64,000 nt of DNA from Mesotaenium endlicherianum (GCA_009602735.1 WELA01012509.1:173232-237231), one strand, 5' to 3'. Counted from the first letter of the stretch, positions 11,201-22,968 are shown. A program made the numbers and translations. The notes: generated by a model from the letters alone, not told the origin.

Positions 11201-11990
11201 CATCAGTGTACTGAGCAACAATTTTTGCAGCAGTAGGGTGCTCCGGAGGGCTTACCTTTTTCTCAACCACTTCTTCAGGTTGAGGAGGTACCTCTCTTAG
11301 CAGCAGACAGAACATTCTGTCTTCCTTCTGGTTCCAGCTTTTGACGAACTCCATTGCATTCAGCAACTTGCATCCTTCTGGAAGCCTCTTCTTTTCCTTC
11401 ATTTGCCATCCACACAGGACAAGAGGAAGAGCACTGGTGGGTGCCAAGTCAGTCTGCCCATCACTGGCTCCTCTCACTTTAACTGTACCTCTGCTCCAAC
11501 ACACTTCAGCTTGATGTCTATTAAGCCAGGACCTGCCTAGCACGAGATCATAAAAGCCAGTGTTGAGTACCTCAAATGTAAGCGTTTCAGTTAGAACTGC
11601 AATGCCAGAACCTAACTGGACCTCAATAGGCTTGGTTATAACTCCTCCCGGGATACTTGAGGCATCTCCAAGGACTATCTTTCTATTCCCTTGGGTGACA
11701 GTAGGCAGCCTTAGCCGCTTGACTAAGTCCTTGTGAATAAAAGTATGTGACGCCCCTCCGTCAACAAATGNTACCTTCCTACCTGCAATCATGCANATGC
11801 AATGCAGTAGGATAGGGGGGACTGTCTTTTCCTGACTTTCGCATAATTCTCCTGACGTAGCAAAGAAATGTTGGACATCAGGTGGAACAAGAGCATCCAG
11901 AGTGTGCACTCTCTGGACGTATATATTACTGATGGTCTCCTTTATCTGTTTGTCAGGCATGCATAGTGAATCCAGTTCAGCAGGACCCAT
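8271..11990 (-). pseudogene. pol: B1 pol (PR-RT-RH-IN-chromodomain), broken
   Basis: Family B polyprotein. Protease shows [18 protein letters not shown]. Reverse transcriptase shows [16 protein letters not shown] and the catalytic [10 protein letters not shown]. RNase H shows [15 protein letters not shown]. Integrase has an HHCC zinc region ([10 protein letters not shown], then CDQCQRNK) and the DDE core with [13 protein letters not shown] and [14 protein letters not shown]. The C-terminal chromodomain reads YEVDEILDARSVRRSSKYV and RWKGYDASGDTWEF. It is distinct from family A pol but has the same gene order. It is broken, with about one or two breaks, and the assembly has two unknown bases in it. 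Confidence 0.88.
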
Positions 11991-12058
11991 AATACCTGCT
12001 ACGAGGGCAGCTAGTGACGACTCACTATCTCTAGCATCCTCACAGTCAGTAGACTGGA

Positions 12059-13498
12059 TTACTGACTGTTGCTGTCTTTTAAAGGCTGGTCTTTTCTCTC
12101 GACCTTAGGCAGGTGCTTGACCGGACACTGTTCTCTGTAGTGGCCTTTCTGCTGACAATGGTAGCAAGTAGATTTTGCTGAGGCTGGTCTCGGCTTAGTC
12201 CTACCACCACCCCTTCCATAGCCACCTCGAGAGGGACCACCTCTACCTCTAGACTGAATAGCATTGTACTCATACTCATATTCATCACCCTGATTATCCT
12301 CAGCCTGGTCTCCTTCAACTGCATTGTAGGAACCGTGGGGCTTTTTGACAATCTTAGACACCAAAGCGTTACTCTGGCGCTTGTGATTGAACTGCTGCTG
12401 ATCCCAGGCGTCAGCATCCTGGATCAAGTCAGCCAGTTTCTCATACTTTTTCTCAGCAAAATGACCAGAGACCTCGGATTTCAAGCCATACCTGAAGTAT
12501 GCTATCCTATACCGTTCTGGCAAATCAGGCTGCTTCATCATGTTCTCTTGGAACTTTTGAGCAAACTCAGCAACTGAAGTGGTCTGCTTCAGTGTCAGGG
12601 AGATCATCGCATAGATAGCTTTCTCCTGCTGGTTGATGACATCAAACTTCTCATGCAACTTCTCGACAAACTCTACCTACGTAGGGTCACCGAGTTGCCG
12701 AACCTTACGCTCTTCCTTCCAGTAAAGCCACCAGTCTGCGGCACTGCCTTTCAGTAGCGCACCGGTGTGCCTGACCTTCTCGTACTCTTGCAGTTCTGGG
12801 TAGTTCTTCGGCCACTGCTCAACATCCGCGAGAAACTTGATCAGGTAATATTTTCTGTTTCCCTCAGGATCATAGTCCTGGGAAGGTTTCGGCTTGGGCT
12901 TACTAGGCCCTCGGCCACCACCACTAGTGGTGTGAGACCCCAGTTGGTCTCTGTCCCGGAGTAGGGACATTATGATTCTTTTGTCCTCCTGCTGGGACTG
13001 ATACATGGTCGCCATTTGCGACTGCATCTGAACGAACAATGCTCCCAAGTCTACATTTTGGGGTGGTAGATTAGCAAATGCAGCAGCAGCATTGGCATCT
13101 ACTCGCTGAGTAGTGTCCTCAACAATCCCTCTTGCTCCTGCAGCAGCAATTCCTGCCGCATTCAGCCGGTCACGTATTTGACCTAGGGGTACATTGAGTT
13201 GTACGGCAGGAGGTGGGTTCAGAACATTGGCCCTTGATGCCATAAGTTCTTCAACAGTGCGCTCGTCAGCTGGCTGTCCTTCCCTCCTTTGTATATCTTC
13301 AGCGGCCTTTGCTACTTGTTCAGCTTCTAGTCTGGCTATCTCCTCCTCAGCTTGCTGAGCTGCGACTGAGGCAATAGCAGCTGCCTCATCTGCTGCCTCC
13401 CTAGCTGCAGTATCCGCTACTGCTTCGGAATAGGTACGGTTTCCCGCTACATGGCTTTCCGCCTGGTTTTCGACATTCTCGTTATCCTGGTTCTCCAT
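12059..13498 (-). pseudogene. gag: B1 gag, broken
   Basis: An Ala/Glu-rich N-terminal part likely to form coiled coil is followed by a capsid region (YPELQEYEKVRHTGALLKGS, SVAEFAQKFQENMMKQPDLP, YRIAYFRYGLKSEV). A Gly/Arg-rich stretch and a CCHC zinc knuckle (CYHCQQKGHYREQC) come next. It matches B7 gag at nearly every residue. It is broken, with about one break; the first residues lie slightly upstream of 13498. Confidence 0.85.
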
Positions 13499-13556
13499 CT
13501 CGGGAGTTGCTAGTTTAAGACCTTGTCTTTACCATACAAAGAAGACTGTGATAACT

Positions 13557-13568
13557 GCTCCGATACCA
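13557..13568 (-). promoter_or_regulatory. Primer-binding site, B1
   Basis: The minus strand reads TGGTATCGGAGC one base inside the 5' LTR, as in family A. It fits initiator-Met tRNA priming. Confidence 0.85.
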
Positions 13569-13569
13569 C

Positions 13570-13849
13570 TGAAATGAATCGACTTACCAAATAGGCGATT
13601 AACAATTAATAAAGATCTTTATATCAGCAAGTAATCTTATGGTATTTCCGTTCACTAGTTAAACGGTAAAGGACAATACACTAGCAGGGAATAATACTCG
13701 TCAGTCAAATGCGAGTAAACTAGCATCAATGATGCAAATCAGTAAACTCATACATAAGCAAGGTTAGAAGACAGTGCGTATCAATGGCTTTTCGCCTTGG
13801 ATTCAGAGTTCTCTCAGTAAGCTGTACAAGAGAGTTGGCCTCGTTTCCG
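13570..13849 (-). repeat. B1 5' LTR, partial
   Basis: Reading from the primer-binding site outward this matches the family B LTR (B7 copy 56513-57233) closely for 280 bp. It then stops abruptly where family A LTR sequence begins. Confidence 0.85.
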
Positions 13850-14132
13850 CATTATTCTAGAAAGAGGAGGCAAGTTTTGGGATGTGTTGGGTGCCAACAC
13901 ATCAATATACACCTTCCTAGAAATTACTTATTTAGCAAGTATATAAACAAGAGCTAGAACATAGAAAGACATTCCAGAATCACTCTTGTACTTGCCAAAA
14001 TCCAGAAATATATTAACTTTCAAGAAGCCATCTCTCTTTCAAGAAGCTACCACTTGTGTTCAAAGATCCTTGTCTTGAATAGATAAAGTATTATATCTCA
14101 CTAAGTACTTCATCTATCTGTTTTTTACAACA
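13850..14132 (+). repeat. Family A LTR fragment
   Basis: The right-hand 283 bp of a family A LTR, from ATTCTAGAAAGAGG to a terminal ACAACA. It includes the 10-bp hairpin (13881-13903) and the TATA region. Its left part is missing at the junction with the B1 LTR. Its right flank is family B RNase H sequence, so it was once a LTR inserted in a B element. Confidence 0.85.
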
Positions 14133-14984
14133 GGATGCCACTCTCGCTAAATCTGACTATCCGTTGTAATTTTGTCAGCAGGCTGCAACAAAATAGCACA
14201 CATGGCAAAGTCAGAAGCGTCAATAATCACCTGCACAGGCTTGTTGAGGTCATACACAGCGAGAACAGGGGCAAATCAGAGATCATCTTTAAGGGTCTAA
14301 AAGGCAGCTTGCTGCTCTTCCCCCCACACATTCTACGTTCTTCTTAATAAGGTCAGTCGGTTTACTGGCCTTGGTGCAATAATTCTCAATAAATCTCATG
14401 TAATAATTAGCCAACCCAAGAAAGGATCTAACTTCTGAGACAGACTGAGGTACTGGCTAGTCTCTTATGATCTGGTCTTACCTCGGGTCAACGCTAATGC
14501 CTTCCTTACTGACAACGTGATCAAGGAACTCAACACTCTCCTTAAAAAATCCCACTCGGCTCATTTTATTAAAAATTGATTCTTTCTAAGAGTCTTCATG
14601 ACTATCTTTAAATGCTCAGCATCTTCAACTTCAGTCTTTGAAGAAATCAAGATATTTTCCAAGAAGACTTGCACAAAGTTGTCCAAATAACCCAGTCTCC
14701 ATAACGTGTGCGAAAAGCAAATTGTGTTCATCTTCTCAGCAATTCTGATTTGGTGATATCCATTCTTTAGATCAATTTTATTGAAAACCTCAGCACCAGA
14801 CAATGTATCAAGCAAATCCTTGATTCAAGCCAAAGTAACCTTTTTCATTACAGTGATTTTGTTCAATGCCTGTAATTGACACACTTTTGCATACTGCCAT
14901 TCTTCTTGTTAACAAATAAGATGGATGCACCATAAGATTATATGTACCCATTTTCTTCCAATTCTTTAATCTGTCTTTTCAACA
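14133..14984 (-). pseudogene. Family B pol fragment (RT-RNase H), B4
   Basis: The minus strand resembles B1 pol from the start of reverse transcriptase to RNase H (for example [20 protein letters not shown]). It is old and heavily broken. It probably belongs to the same copy as 20363-21860 (B4), now separated by an inversion. Confidence 0.75.
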
Positions 14985-16802
14985 GAGTCATCTTTCACAA
15001 GGACAAAGGCAAGGAATTACAACCTGTGGCATATAAGAGCAAGAAGTTGAGTCCTGCTGAGCAGAACTATGCAGCACACGAGCGGGAGATGTTGGCTATA
15101 ATCCAAGCTTTGAGGATTTGGCGATGTTATGTGGACGTCCGCAAGGTGTTCATCAAGACCGACCACAAGAGCTTGGAGAAGTTTATGACGCAGCCAACAT
15201 TGACACCAAGACAGGCAAGGTGGATGGATTTTCTGCAACAGTTTGACCACAAGATTGAGTACTTACCTGGGAAAATCAACCGTGCAGACGCTTTATACAG
15301 GAGGTGTGACCTTGCAGCAGTCTCAGTCATCAAGGATAGTATGGACTTCAAGGAGAAGCTTCAAAGAGGTTATGAGGAGGACCCAAATTTTGCTTATGGT
15401 GGAGCAGCTTAAGAGAGGTTATGAGGAGGGTCCAGAATTTGCAGATGGTGGAATAGTTGAGTCCAACTCAAGTATGCAGAAGAAGGACAACATATAGCAT
15501 TATGGTGATTCCAAGAGAGTGGTGGTACTTGACATCAAGGAGCTACGCGACCTACTACTTGCGGAGCATCATGATTGCTTATATGCTGGACACTTTGGAA
15601 GCGAGAAGACGGCAAGCGTGCTGAAGCGAGAGTACTATTGGAGAAATATGGACAAGAACATCGAGGAGTGGATCAGGAGTTGCGATGCGTGCCAGCGTAA
15701 CAAGACACCAAATCAAAAAAAGGGAGGTACATTGCAGCCTCTGCCTGTTCCAGAGTATCCTTGGGAGCAGATTGCTATGGACTTCATCAAGTCATTACCA
15801 GTGAGTAGTCAAGGGCACGATGCAGTTTGGATTGTGTCTGATCGGCTCAGCAAGATGGCTCACTTCATTCCCATGAAGGAGACTTCTACGGCAGCGGATG
15901 TGGCACGGCTATTTTTTGATCATATTTTTAGGCTACATGAGTTGCCGAAAGTGATTGTTTCAGATCGGGATCCAAGGATTACTAGCAACTTTTGGCGGTC
16001 ATTGTTTACTTTGATGGGGACCAAGCTGAGTATGAGCACTTTCTATCATCCTCAGACAGACGGGCAGAGTGAGAGGCTCAACAAAACTCTGTAAGAGGTG
16101 CTCAGGAGTTTCACTATGGAAGACCCTTCAGAGTGGGACAAGAAGCTGCCTGGATTGGATTTTGCCTACAACAACAGCATGCAGGGATCAACCAAGCAGT
16201 CACCATTCGCTATGGTTTATGGGAGAGAACTATATCATCCAGTGAACATCTTGTTGGAGAAGGCCAAGGAGACTCAGGTTCCTACTACACAAGCTTTTAT
16301 GGAGAAGATGGCCAAAACTTGGGATATGGCAAAGACGTGTATTCGGAAGGCACAGGAGGAGCAGGTCAAGCATGCTAATAAGCATCGGAGGAAAGTGACA
16401 TTCCATGTGGGCGACAAAGTACTCTTGTCAACAGAGAACCTACCTTTCACGGGCAAGAGGAAACTACGGGCATGGTTGACAGGTCCCTTTGTGGTGCTCA
16501 AGCAGGTTAATCCAGTGACCTACAAGTTGGAACTTCCTTCAGGCTGGCCTATCCATGATGTGTTATATGTCAGTTGTTTGCGGCCATACGTTGACCCAAA
16601 TGAAGGACATCCAGGACGACTACCTATGCCGCCACCACCGATCGAGATCGATGACGTATTGGAGTATGAAGTGGAGGCGATTGTTGGCGATCGACGAGTC
16701 AAGCGAGGTCAACGATTTGTTCAAGAGTATCTGGTCAAGTGGAAAAGGCTACCATACGGCCGACAACACTTGGGAGCCGGAGGCCAACTTGACTCATTGT
16801 AA
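14985..16802 (+). pseudogene. Family C pol remains (RH-IN-chromodomain)
   Basis: RNase H shows SPAEQNYAAHEREMLAIIQA and TDHKSLEKFMTQPTLTPRQA. Integrase shows HHCC (HHDCLYAGHFG, then CDACQRNK), VSDRDPRITSNFWR and YHPQTDGQSERLNK. A chromodomain start (LEYEVEAIVGDRRVKRGQRF, then YLVKWK) is visible near 16650-16750. Similarity to families A and B is moderate, so this is a separate lineage. The gene is broken, with several breaks. Confidence 0.8.
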
Positions 16803-16851
16803 GAGTAAGTTGAGACGTTATTTGCAGAATGCGTCGAGGACGTCGCATCTT

Positions 16852-16865
16852 GAGGAGGGGGATGA
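16852..16865 (+). promoter_or_regulatory. Family C polypurine tract
   Basis: GAGGAGGGGGATGA lies a few bases before the 3' LTR start (TGTTATAGG at 16871), the normal plus-strand primer position. Confidence 0.6.
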
Positions 16866-16870
16866 TGTAA

Positions 16871-17609
16871 TGTTATAGGTTCATGAAGTGCATTTTTGAG
16901 TTTCTTGAAAGTATGTCTTGATTAAATAGAAGCGTAGAGTGTATTTTTGTGATCCTTTTGATACAAATTTCATCGAATTTGGTTAAGTGTTGAGAGAGTC
17001 ATGGATTTTTGAAGTTTAAATTGTTTTGAGGTCGGTTCACGACTGTCCTCAAATCGCGGTGAGGGCGACCGTCGGATTGACTAACAGCATCGAGCGATCT
17101 GGCCCGATAGAGTGAACTCGAACCTTTACGTAAGTTCGGCTGACGCGAAGTGCCGACTAGGTCGATTTACCTAGAAGTTTCGATTTAGCCTAGCGCGCCT
17201 AAGATAGAATATTCTAGTAATGTCGATGCATGTATGTGGACGTCAATTCGACCAGACACGTGAGATGAGACTGATCTGGCATACTCTCGAATATTCAAGA
17301 AGGGACGAATTGACGAACACTTAGGAAAATCCGTAGCTTCCTCGTAGAGAGGAGCAATTAGGCAGAAAATTGTAAATTGGCATAACTTCTTCATTTCTTA
17401 TCAGTTTTCACTTCTGTAAATTTCTACGAGTTTGTAACGATAAGACCTTTCAACGTAGTCCATTTGTGAGCACTTTCTTGCTACTCAAAATGCTGAGTAA
17501 TCTTCCTAAGCTTTCTTAGTGATATGCCGCTGCACTCTTAAGTATGATTGCAACCAGTTCCTTTCCTCGTGAGTCACTACGTTTCCACTAGGGCACTTTG
17601 CCCCTTTCA
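16871..17609 (+). repeat. Family C 3' LTR
   Basis: This 739-bp LTR begins TGTTATAGG and ends CCCCTTTCA. It matches the minus-strand LTR at 24680-25422, with roughly one base in eight to ten differing by eye, so the insertion is old. Family B pol sequence follows directly. Confidence 0.85.
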
Positions 17610-18295
17610 CGCATACTGCCATCCTTCTACTTAGCAAATAGGATGGGTGCACCATGAGGTGATTTATTGAGAGAAATATAACCACTTTCCTCCGACTCTG
17701 CAATTTGTGTTTTACACTCTTTGCTCTCCACATAAGAGAAGCCATAGGTGCGTTGCCAAGGTGGCTGACTCCCAGGTAATGAATCAATCTTATGATTCAC
17801 TTCCCTCTGAGGGGGCAATCTTGGAGGCATATCAAAAACATCAGTACGCTTAACTAAGTCCTCATGAATGGAAGTATGTGACGCCCCTCCGTCAACAAAT
17901 GCCCTCACTTTCCTACCAGCAATCATACACTGCAGTAGGATAGGGGGGACTAACTTTTCCTGACTTTCGCATTGTTTTTCTGACTTAGCGAAGAAATGTT
18001 GGACATCAGGTGGAACAAGGTCATCCAAAGTGTGCACTCTTTCAAGATCTATATTGGTGATGGTCTCCTTTATCTGGTTGTCAGGCATGCATAATGAATC
18101 CAGTTTAGCAGGACCTATAATACCTGCTACGAGGGCAGCTAGCGACAACTCACTATCTCTAGCATCCTCACAGTCAGGAGACTGGATAACTGATTGTTGC
18201 TGTCTTTTTAAGGTTGGTCCTTTCACTCGACCTTTGGAAGGTGCTTGACTGGACACTGCTCTTTGTAGTGAACCAGCTGCATGCAACGGTAGCAA
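17610..18295 (-). pseudogene. B3 start of pol (protease region)
   Basis: The minus strand shows LDSLCMPDNQIKETITNIDL, the protease-like [17 protein letters not shown] and the linker before reverse transcriptase ([20 protein letters not shown]). It matches the first part of B1 pol but is shortened and broken. Family C adjoins at its downstream end. Confidence 0.75.
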
Positions 18296-19640
18296 ACATA
18301 TTTTGTTGAGGCTGGTCTTGGCTCAGTCCTACCACCACCTTTTCCATAGCCACCTCGAGAGTAACCACCTCTCTCTCTAGACTGCATTGCATTATACTCA
18401 CACTCATTATCCTGATGTCCTCCAATTGCATTGTAGGAACCATGTGGCTTTTTGACAATCTTAAACACCAAAGCATTACTCTGGCGCTTGTGATTGAACT
18501 GCTGCTGATTCCAGGCATCAGCATCCTGGATCAAGTCAGCTAGTTTCTCATATTTCTTTTTAGCAAAATGACCTGAGACCTCGAACTTCAAGCCATACCT
18601 GAAGTATGCTATCCTATATCGCTCAGGCAATTCTTGCTGCTTCATCTTGTTCTCTTGAAACTTCTTGACAAACGCAGTAATTGAAGTGGTCTGCTTCAGT
18701 GTCAGGGAGATTTTTGCATAGATAGCTTTCTCCTGTTGATTGATAACATCAAACTTCTCATGCAGCTTCTCGACGAACTCTACCCAAGTAGGGTCATCGA
18801 GTTGTTGAGCCTTATGCTCTCCTTTCCAATACAGCCACCAGTATGCTACACTGCCTTTCAGTAGAGCACTAATGTGCCTGTCTTTCCCGTAGTCTTGCAA
18901 TTTTGGGTAGTTCTCCAGTCACTGCTCAACGTCAGCGAGAAACTTGATCAGGTAGTACTTTTTGATTCCCTCAGGGTCATAGTCTTGAGGAGGTTTTGGC
19001 TTAGGCTTACTCGACCCTCTGCCACCACCACCAGTGGTTTGAGAATCTAGTTGGTCTCGGTCCCGCAGCAAAGCCATCATGATCCTTTTGTTCTCCTGTT
19101 GGGACTGATACATGCTCACTATTTGCGATTGCATTTGCACAAATAATGCTCCCATATCTACATTCTGAGGTGGTAGCCCAGCAATCGCAGCAGCCGTAAC
19201 ATTAGCTCAATTAGTAGCAGCTTCGGCATTCTCGATTGCTGCCGCTCCGACTATGCCCGTTGCAGTCAGCTGTCTGCAAATCTGAGGGAGAGGTATGACA
19301 GTAGGCACAGCAGGAGGTTGGTTTCGGAGATTGGCCCTCTCTGCCTTCTGCTCTTGCATCGCCCCTTCTTCAGGGGCCCTCCTGTGTATTGCCTCTTCTA
19401 CCTCCTTGACTTAATGCTCATTCTCAGCAAGTTGAGCTGCTACTGCAGCAAGAGGTGCTGCCTCCTCTGCAGCTTCTCTAGCTCCTGCATCATGGAGCGA
19501 TTCTAAATAGGTACGGGGTCCAAAGACGCGGCTTTTGTCATGCCCTTCCACAATGTTATTATTGTTCTCACCCTTCATTTCACGCGAGTTGCTAGCTTGA
19601 GACCTAGTCCTTACCATATAAGACGATTGTGATAACCAAG
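18223..19640 (-). pseudogene. B3 gag, broken
   Basis: Same layout as B7 gag: Ala/Glu-rich N-terminus (MVRTRSQASNSREM), capsid block (TTSITAFVKKFQENKMKQQE, YRIAYFRYGLKFEV) and a Gly/Arg-rich stretch leading to the position of the zinc knuckle. It is clearly more diverged than B1 and carries several breaks. Confidence 0.75.
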
Positions 19641-19651
19641 CTTTGATACCA
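19640..19651 (-). promoter_or_regulatory. Primer-binding site, B3 (decayed)
   Basis: The minus strand reads TGGTATCAAAGC one base inside the LTR. It still resembles the initiator-Met tRNA site. Confidence 0.65.
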
Positions 19652-19652
19652 C

Positions 19653-20362
19653 TCAAATGAATAGACTTACCAATAGGCGATTAATAATTCATTAAAAATC
19701 TTTATATCAGCAAGTAAATTTTATGGTATTTCTATTAACCGCTTCAACAGCAAAAGACAATTCACTAGCGGTAGCTTACTCATAAGTCAAATGCAAGTAA
19801 ACGAGCATCAATTATGCAATCAATAAACTCATACATAAGCAAGGTTAGAAGGCAAATCACATCAATGGCTTTTTCCAATGGATTCAGATATCTCTCAGTA
19901 CGCTATACAAGAGACTTGGCCTCGTTTCCAATGCCGAACTCGAGGGCAATACCGAGCATATGTACATGGAATGAGTTTATCGTTCAACGGCAAGTGCGAT
20001 GGCACCGCTAACCCGGGAGTTAACCTCGTCGGTAGGACTTCGGCTAACCAAATCCACAGCCATCTCCCATCATTCCGAATCGCCATCCATCCCAAGGATG
20101 TTGTCTGGCCATTCATCAAGCATATCACACTTAGATGCATATCTAGGCAGTTTGTTGCTACCAAGTACGGCAGTCAGCAGGTTTTCAAAGAATGTGTCAA
20201 CAAGCTAAGTTCAGTCTTGCGCGCTGCTCACGGCGAAGTCATTATATCGAATTTGATTAAAAGTCCAGCAGACTTAATATTAACTAAAGTTCAGCAGACT
20301 GATATAAAACAACTATTATATTTGAATGAATATTATATCTAAAAATATACTGGTCCATTACA
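19653..20362 (-). repeat. B3 5' LTR
   Basis: A 710-bp LTR of family B (minus orientation) between decayed termini. It abuts plus-strand B4 gag sequence at 20363, so B3 sits in or beside another family B copy. Confidence 0.85.
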
Positions 20363-21860
20363 TAGGACTAAGCCGAGACCTGCCTCAACAAACTCAACTT
20401 GCTACTATTGCCAGGAGAGAGGCCACTGTATGGAGAAATATTTTAAGAAGAACCTGCCAAAGGTGGATCGAAGGGATCAATCTTTAAAAGAAAACAACAG
20501 TCAGTAATTCAATCTATTGACTGTGACGATACTAGAGGTAGTCAGTCATCGCTAGCTGCTTTCCTAGCAGGTGTTATGGGCCCTAAAGAACTGATTTTAT
20601 GTTATATGCCTGACGATTAGATAAAGGAGACCATCAGCAATATAGATGCCGTGAAAGTACACTCTCTGGATGATCTTGTTGCACTTGATGTCCAACAATT
20701 CTTTGTTAAGTCAGAACAATGTGAAAGGTAGGAAAAATCAGTTCCTCCAATTCCTAGTTTTAAAATACTCGCGTATTGGCCTAACTTGCCGTAACAATAC
20801 TATGTATCGCGTACGTATACGTATCAAAAAAAAGTTACAAAACTATGGTACGTTCTTTTTATTGAACACCAAATTATGATTCTCCCTTCTCTAGGCGGAT
20901 GGTTGACATATTTTTTGACTATCTATTCTTGACTCGCTCGTTATTGTCACCTAACGCAATCGACGAAATTTATAATTGTCAAACTTTCCAAAAGTTACAG
21001 CCGCAAACAACTTCCTATTAAGTTCACACGCTTGGCGTATTTTGGCGTATTTTAAGTATAATTTTGGCACACCCGTATATACGTATCCGTACAGGCCGTA
21101 TCTGTACAGGCCGTATCCATATTCTTAAAATAGGCTCCTATTCTATTGCATTGAATGATTGCAGGTAAGAAGGTAAAGGCATTTGTTGACGGAGGAGCGT
21201 CATGTACTTTTATCCATAAGGACTTAGTTAAGCGGCTAAGGCTGCCTATTGTCACCTAAGGAAATAGAAAAATATTTTTTGGAGATGCCTCAAGTTTCTC
21301 GGGAGCAATTTTAATCAAGCCTATTGAGGTCCAGTTAGGTTCTAGCATTGCGATTCTAACTGAATTGTTTAAGTTTGAGGTATTCAGAATTGGCTTTTAT
21401 GATCTTGTGCTAGGAAGGTCTTAGCTTAATAGATATTAAGCTGAAGTGTGTTGGAGCAAAGGTACAAATAAAGTTAGAGGAGCCAGCGGTGGGCTGACTA
21501 ACTTGGCACCCACCATTGTCTCTCTTCTTGTTCTTTATGGATGACAAATAAAGAAAGAAGAAGAGCTTCCGGGAGGATGGAATCTGCTGAATGCAATAGA
21601 ATTCGTTTAAAATTGAACCAAAAAGAAGACAAAATGTTCTATCTGCTGGTAAAGAAGGTACCTTTTTAACCTAAAGAAGTGGATGTGAAAAAGGTAAGCC
21701 CTCCGGAGCACCCCACTGCTGCAAACATTATTGCTCAGTATGCTAATGTTTTTAGTATGCCTCCTGGATTACCACCTAAGAGGGAGGTAGATTATAAGAT
21801 TGAGCTTATGGTAGGTGGTCAGCCCCCTTGGCAATGCACTTATGGCTTATCTTATGTGGA
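20363..21860 (+). pseudogene. Family B fragment (end of gag to protease and linker), B4
   Basis: The plus strand resembles B7 from the gag zinc knuckle (CYYCQERGHC-like) through the start of pol (LYSLDDL-like linker) and protease ([20 protein letters not shown]), to the linker before reverse transcriptase ([13 protein letters not shown]). It is old, with several breaks. A 382-bp DNA transposon lies in it. It stops at about 21860, where family C begins, and its other part is probably 14133-14984. Confidence 0.75.
20745..21142. mobile_element. Short DNA transposon (MITE-like), copy 1
   Basis: The element itself is 20753-21134 (382 bp). Ends are inverted: CCTAGTTTTAAAATA on the left, and on the right the complement of CCTATTTTAAGAATA. 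It is flanked by 8-bp repeats, CTCCAATT (20745-20752) and CTCCTATT (21135-21142), with one difference. An 8-bp target duplication fits the hAT superfamily. There is no coding capacity. The host sequence is family B fragment B4, which continues on both sides. Confidence 0.7.
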
Positions 21861-22968
21861 GCCACTGCAAAGTTTGATGCATCCGTGATGATGGTGAAAA
21901 GAAGCTCTGAACTTGCAATTGTCAACACAGGTGTCAACAGCTCCTTAATCTTCTCAAAAGCTTGCTGCTCCTTGTCACCCCACAGCCACTTTTCCTGCTT
22001 CTTTAAGATGTCCGTGAGCGGTGCACACACCCTGGCAAATCCTTCAATGAAACGTTGATACTAATTTGCCATGTTGAGGATACTCTTGAGTTGATGAATA
22101 TCAGCATGTACCGCCCAATCTCTGACTGCTTGCACCTTCTTCTGCTCCACCTTGACTCCTTCAACTTCCACTATGTGCCCAAGAAACTCAACCTCCTTGA
22201 GACAGATTTTGCACTTACTCATCTTCCTATATAACCTCTGATCTCTCACGACCTCCTACACCTTCCTCAGATGCTCCACATGCTCTTCCAAGGTCTTTGA
22301 ATAGATCAAGATGTCGTCCAAAAATACCACCACAAACTGGTCCAAGTAGGGTCTGAAGATACTATTCATGAGTCCCATGAATGTAGCAGGTGCATTAGTC
22401 AACCCAAAAGGCATGACTGTGAACTCGAATAAGCCATAACGAGTCCTGAAAGCAGTCTTCTGCACGTCTCCTTCCGTAATCCGTACCTGGTGATGCCACT
22501 CCTCAAATCAATCTTTAAGAAATACTTTGCCCCGACAAGCCTGTCAATCAACTCGTCCACTCGTGGAAGTGGGTACCTCTTCTTGATGGCGACCTTGTTG
22601 AGTGCCTGGGTGTCAACACACATTCTCATAGTCCCATCCTTCTTCTTCACAAATAAGACTGGCGCTGCAAATGGAGACTCGCTGGGTCAGATGAATCCTT
22701 TATCCAATAACTCCATGAGCTGCTTCTTCAACTCATCCAACTCCGCAAACGATTGTCGATAGGCGGGTCTCACTGGTGGCTTGCTCCCTGGTTCCAACTC
22801 AATCTTGTGCTCCATAGCTCTCTGTGGAGGTGATCCTGCAGCTAGCTTCTCAAGTAAAACGCACTTGAATTCCTCCAACAGCACCTTAATTTGGACAGGC
22901 ATCTCAGCAGGCTTCTTCTCTTGAGCAGTTGGGCTCTGCTCCTTCTGAGCAAGGGGATCAGACACCAC
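21861..22968 (-). pseudogene. Family C reverse transcriptase region
   Basis: The minus strand shows [28 protein letters not shown], the catalytic [20 protein letters not shown] and a start of RNase H (TIITDASNFAV). The linker before it reads [20 protein letters not shown]. It is broken, with several breaks. Confidence 0.8.

Larger units (their letters stand above)
6116..13849 (-). mobile_element. B1: family B Ty3/gypsy element with ORF3
   Basis: Minus-strand order is partial 5' LTR (13570-13849), primer-binding site, gag, pol with chromodomain, internal polypurine motif, ORF3, hairpin, terminal polypurine tract and partial 3' LTR (6116-6213). The 3' LTR is interrupted by family A, and the 5' LTR is cut where a family A LTR piece begins. 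Gag is nearly identical to that of B7 at the far end of the window, so it is a young copy. It is broken, with a few breaks. Two single unknown bases lie in the pol region. Confidence 0.9.
14985..17609 (+). mobile_element. Family C Ty3/gypsy element, 3' half
   Basis: Plus-strand RNase H, integrase, chromodomain remains, polypurine tract and 3' LTR of a third family. It begins abruptly at about 14985 inside RNase H. Its LTR abuts family B pol at 17610, with ATGCG (B sense) at the junction. The matching 5' half is at 21861-25422. It is broken, with several breaks. Confidence 0.85.
17610..20362 (-). mobile_element. B3, 5' part: LTR, gag and start of pol
   Basis: Minus-strand family B copy with 5' LTR (19653-20362), a primer-binding site, gag and the first part of pol, ending where family C was inserted. 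Its continuation appears to be 25423-27371 and 36372-39887 on the plus strand. It is older than B1 and B7, and broken with several breaks. Confidence 0.8.
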
